From Phoronis australis (Eukaryota > Phoronida > Phoronidae), in assembly GCA_002633005.1 (NCBI GenBank), contig NMRA01000013.1, positions 1,848,403 through 1,908,402 of the forward strand: a stretch of 60,000 nt of DNA, written 5' to 3'. The notes beneath the pieces are model-generated. The model saw nothing but the letters and a program-made list of their open reading frames with translations. It was not told the DNA's origin and did no database searches. Within the stretch, counting starts at the first letter, position 1. Each line of letters opens with the position of its first letter. The position numbers and the translations under genes are program-made. Shown here in pieces: positions 59,801 through 60,000 of this stretch.

Positions 59801-59845
59801 GCTTGCATCCATTCCTCCACATCTTTGACAAACTTTATCATGTCC
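47724..59845 (-). CDS. TPTE: Voltage-sensing phosphatase (TPTE/VSP), 3' part: PTP and C2 domains
   Basis: Minus-strand join of 59845-59695, 57076-56996, 56436-56331, 50877-50780, 50182-50087, 49731-49661 and 47826-47724. It gives about 234 codons ending in TGA; the 5' exons lie beyond 60000. The product is a PTEN-type phosphoinositide phosphatase. The active site is [10 protein letters not shown], with Gly where PTEN has Ala, as in voltage-sensing phosphatases. GTRRTD...[13 protein letters not shown] is the VSP-type TI loop, and [19 protein letters not shown] and NPHKEKTW are VSP C2 hallmarks. All junction phases agree. The voltage-sensor helices are not in this window, so a TPTE-like form lacking them cannot be excluded. 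One intron holds the OLF gene; another holds the N gap. Confidence 0.92.
48487..49000. repeat. Dispersed repeat R-B, copy 2
   Basis: GGCATTCTCCCGTTCAGTGA, ATGATCAGCATTTGACGAGG, GCACAGCCCAGTCAGGCT and AAGATATTGGTTACAG follow the same order as 10690-11240. It lies in the last VSP intron. Confidence 0.7.
49661..49731 (-). CDS. TPTE: VSP exon, C2 domain hallmark
   Basis: [20 protein letters not shown] then EEN and the first two bases of Arg. Acceptor ATGTTCCAG, donor GTAAGT. This is among the best conserved stretches of the VSP C2 domain. Confidence 0.93.
50087..50182 (-). CDS. TPTE: VSP exon, C2 domain
   Basis: [20 protein letters not shown], then [18 protein letters not shown] corresponds to the DVKVQF strand of other VSPs. 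Acceptor CGCACCAG, donor GTAAGT. Confidence 0.92.
50780..50877 (-). CDS. TPTE: VSP exon, C2 domain
   Basis: (G)[20 protein letters not shown], then [13 protein letters not shown], between acceptor TGTTTTCAG and donor GTAAGT. The intron upstream of it (to 56330) contains the opposite-strand olfactomedin gene. Confidence 0.9.
51677..52826 (+). CDS. OLF gene exon 1: signal peptide, Pro-rich, coiled coil
   Basis: 383 codons plus one base. The start ATG has A at -3 and G at +4. The donor is GAAA/GTAAGA. If this intron is not removed the frame continues 18 codons to TAG at 52880-52882. Confidence 0.88.
51677..55157 (+). CDS. Secreted coiled-coil/olfactomedin-domain protein, three exons, nested in VSP intron
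   Basis: Join of 51677-52826, 53957-54031 and 54373-55157: 2010 nt, 669 aa. Order: signal peptide (about 1-25, [11 protein letters not shown]); Pro-rich segment with repeated PTPSVG/PTPSG (36-64); a vicinal Cys pair (65-66); a long Gln/Lys/Leu-rich coiled coil (about 68-385); a short linker; an olfactomedin domain (about 410-665). Cys411 and Cys595 (FMVCGKLYV) match the single disulfide of OLF domains, and [10 protein letters not shown] and YVWDRGHQ are OLF motifs. Several N-glycosylation sequons are present. It is probably an extracellular oligomeric matrix or adhesion protein; the ligand is unknown. All phases match, and AATAAA follows at about 55695. It lies on the strand opposite to VSP, wholly within one VSP intron. 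Confidence 0.9.
53957..54031 (+). CDS. OLF gene exon 2, linker
   Basis: A 75-nt exon: (S)[19 protein letters not shown] then SKLDG and the first base of Leu. Acceptor ACTTGCAG, donor GTAAGT. Both phases fit exons 1 and 3, which is the main support because the peptide has no domain. Confidence 0.78.
54373..55157 (+). CDS. OLF gene exon 3, olfactomedin domain
   Basis: Begins (L)[18 protein letters not shown] after acceptor CTCTTCTTAG and ends WNQANN with TGA. The whole OLF domain sits in one exon. Confidence 0.93.
56331..56436 (-). CDS. TPTE: VSP exon, phosphatase to C2 transition
   Basis: [20 protein letters not shown], then [15 protein letters not shown], entering the C2 domain. Acceptor TTTTAG, donor GTAAGA. 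Confidence 0.92.
56996..57076 (-). CDS. TPTE: VSP exon, TI loop
   Basis: An 81-nt phase-0 exon: [20 protein letters not shown] then GVETPSQ. The VETPSQ loop includes the Glu known to shape substrate choice in Ci-VSP. Confidence 0.93.
57238..57458. mobile_element. MITE with AGGGGCCCATT ends
   Basis: The left end AGGGGCCCATTTTAAGAAAC and the right end TTTTCTTGGAATGGGCCCCA are inverted. The interior is rich in GACTTAAGT/ACTTAAGTC variants. GATC flanks both ends. It lies in a VSP intron. Confidence 0.75.
58015..58673. other. Assembly gap, 659 Ns
   Basis: An unbroken run of N within the VSP intron between exons 59695 and 57076. Those exons join in phase with no missing family sequence, so a lost coding exon is not required. 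Confidence 0.99.
59695..59845 (-). CDS. TPTE: VSP exon with catalytic [10 protein letters not shown]
   Basis: (R)[19 protein letters not shown], then [20 protein letters not shown], between acceptor TTTGCCAG (phase 2) and donor GTGAGTG. It carries the CX5R catalytic loop with Cys and Arg intact. Confidence 0.93.
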
Positions 59846-60000
59846 CTGGCAAACGAATACTCAGTGAATACTAGTATCCCTGTGTCTACAGTGCTCATTA
59901 TACAAAACAACAACCAAATGAATATAACAAGCTTCTAATGAATGCCTGGGTGACAATTATAATTATCAGATATGCATCAGACCTGGCTTCCATCACAGAC
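59846..60000. other. VSP intron running off the right edge
   Basis: Sequence upstream of the acceptor at 59846. I see no further coding exon before the edge, so the voltage sensor and the start of the phosphatase domain lie outside the window. Confidence 0.5.

Noticed and set aside
47724-59845. PTEN itself instead of VSP
   Set aside because: The active-site loop (GGKGRTG), the FQGVETPSQ loop and the C2 end ([18 protein letters not shown]) follow VSP, and PTEN's C-terminal tail is absent.

Overview
Eukaryotic (metazoan) genomic DNA. Coding sequence is split into short exons with GT/AG introns, intergenic DNA is AT-leaning, and much of the window is microsatellites, small inverted-repeat (MITE-like) elements and diverged tandem repeats. 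The proteins (GH3-domain protein, FPGT, SLC25A15-type carrier, voltage-sensing phosphatase, coiled-coil/olfactomedin protein) fit an invertebrate deuterostome or another marine invertebrate. I cannot name the species. There is no prokaryotic operon, CRISPR array or intact viral or retroelement coding region. The assembly has a 659-bp N gap (58015-58673) and one isolated N (25949).

Layout. (1) 582-13540, minus: six-exon GHDC-like GH3-domain gene, 631 aa, with all three acyl-adenylate motifs readable. (2) 13541-13743: a 203-bp gap between divergent start codons, a likely bidirectional promoter with an ETS-type and an NRF1-like site. (3) 13744-21544, plus: three-exon fucose-1-phosphate guanylyltransferase (FPGT), 590 aa; its intron 1 carries a roughly 3.8-kb imperfect fold-back structure. 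(4) 21.5-38.1 kb: gene-poor DNA with tandem '(A)AATGGCCACTA' repeats, (ATT)n and (AC)n microsatellites, fold-back elements and MITE copies. (5) 38113-43125, plus: five-exon mitochondrial ornithine carrier (SLC25A15-like), 318 aa, with a two-copy higher-order repeat and a 280-bp palindrome in its last intron. (6) 47724-beyond 59845, minus: seven 3' exons of a voltage-sensing phosphatase (TPTE/VSP), covering phosphatase and C2 domains; the voltage sensor would lie beyond the right edge. (7) 51677-55157, plus: a three-exon secreted coiled-coil/olfactomedin gene of 669 aa, lying entirely inside one VSP intron on the opposite strand.

All exon junctions were joined by hand from reading frame, splice consensus and expected family sequence; intron phases agree at every junction. 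The genes do not form a pathway. FPGT acts in fucose salvage, the carrier in the urea cycle/ornithine exchange, and VSP in phosphoinositide signalling. The two physical arrangements that matter are the GHDC/FPGT divergent pair and the OLF gene nested in VSP. Family statements rest on remembered family features, not on a search.
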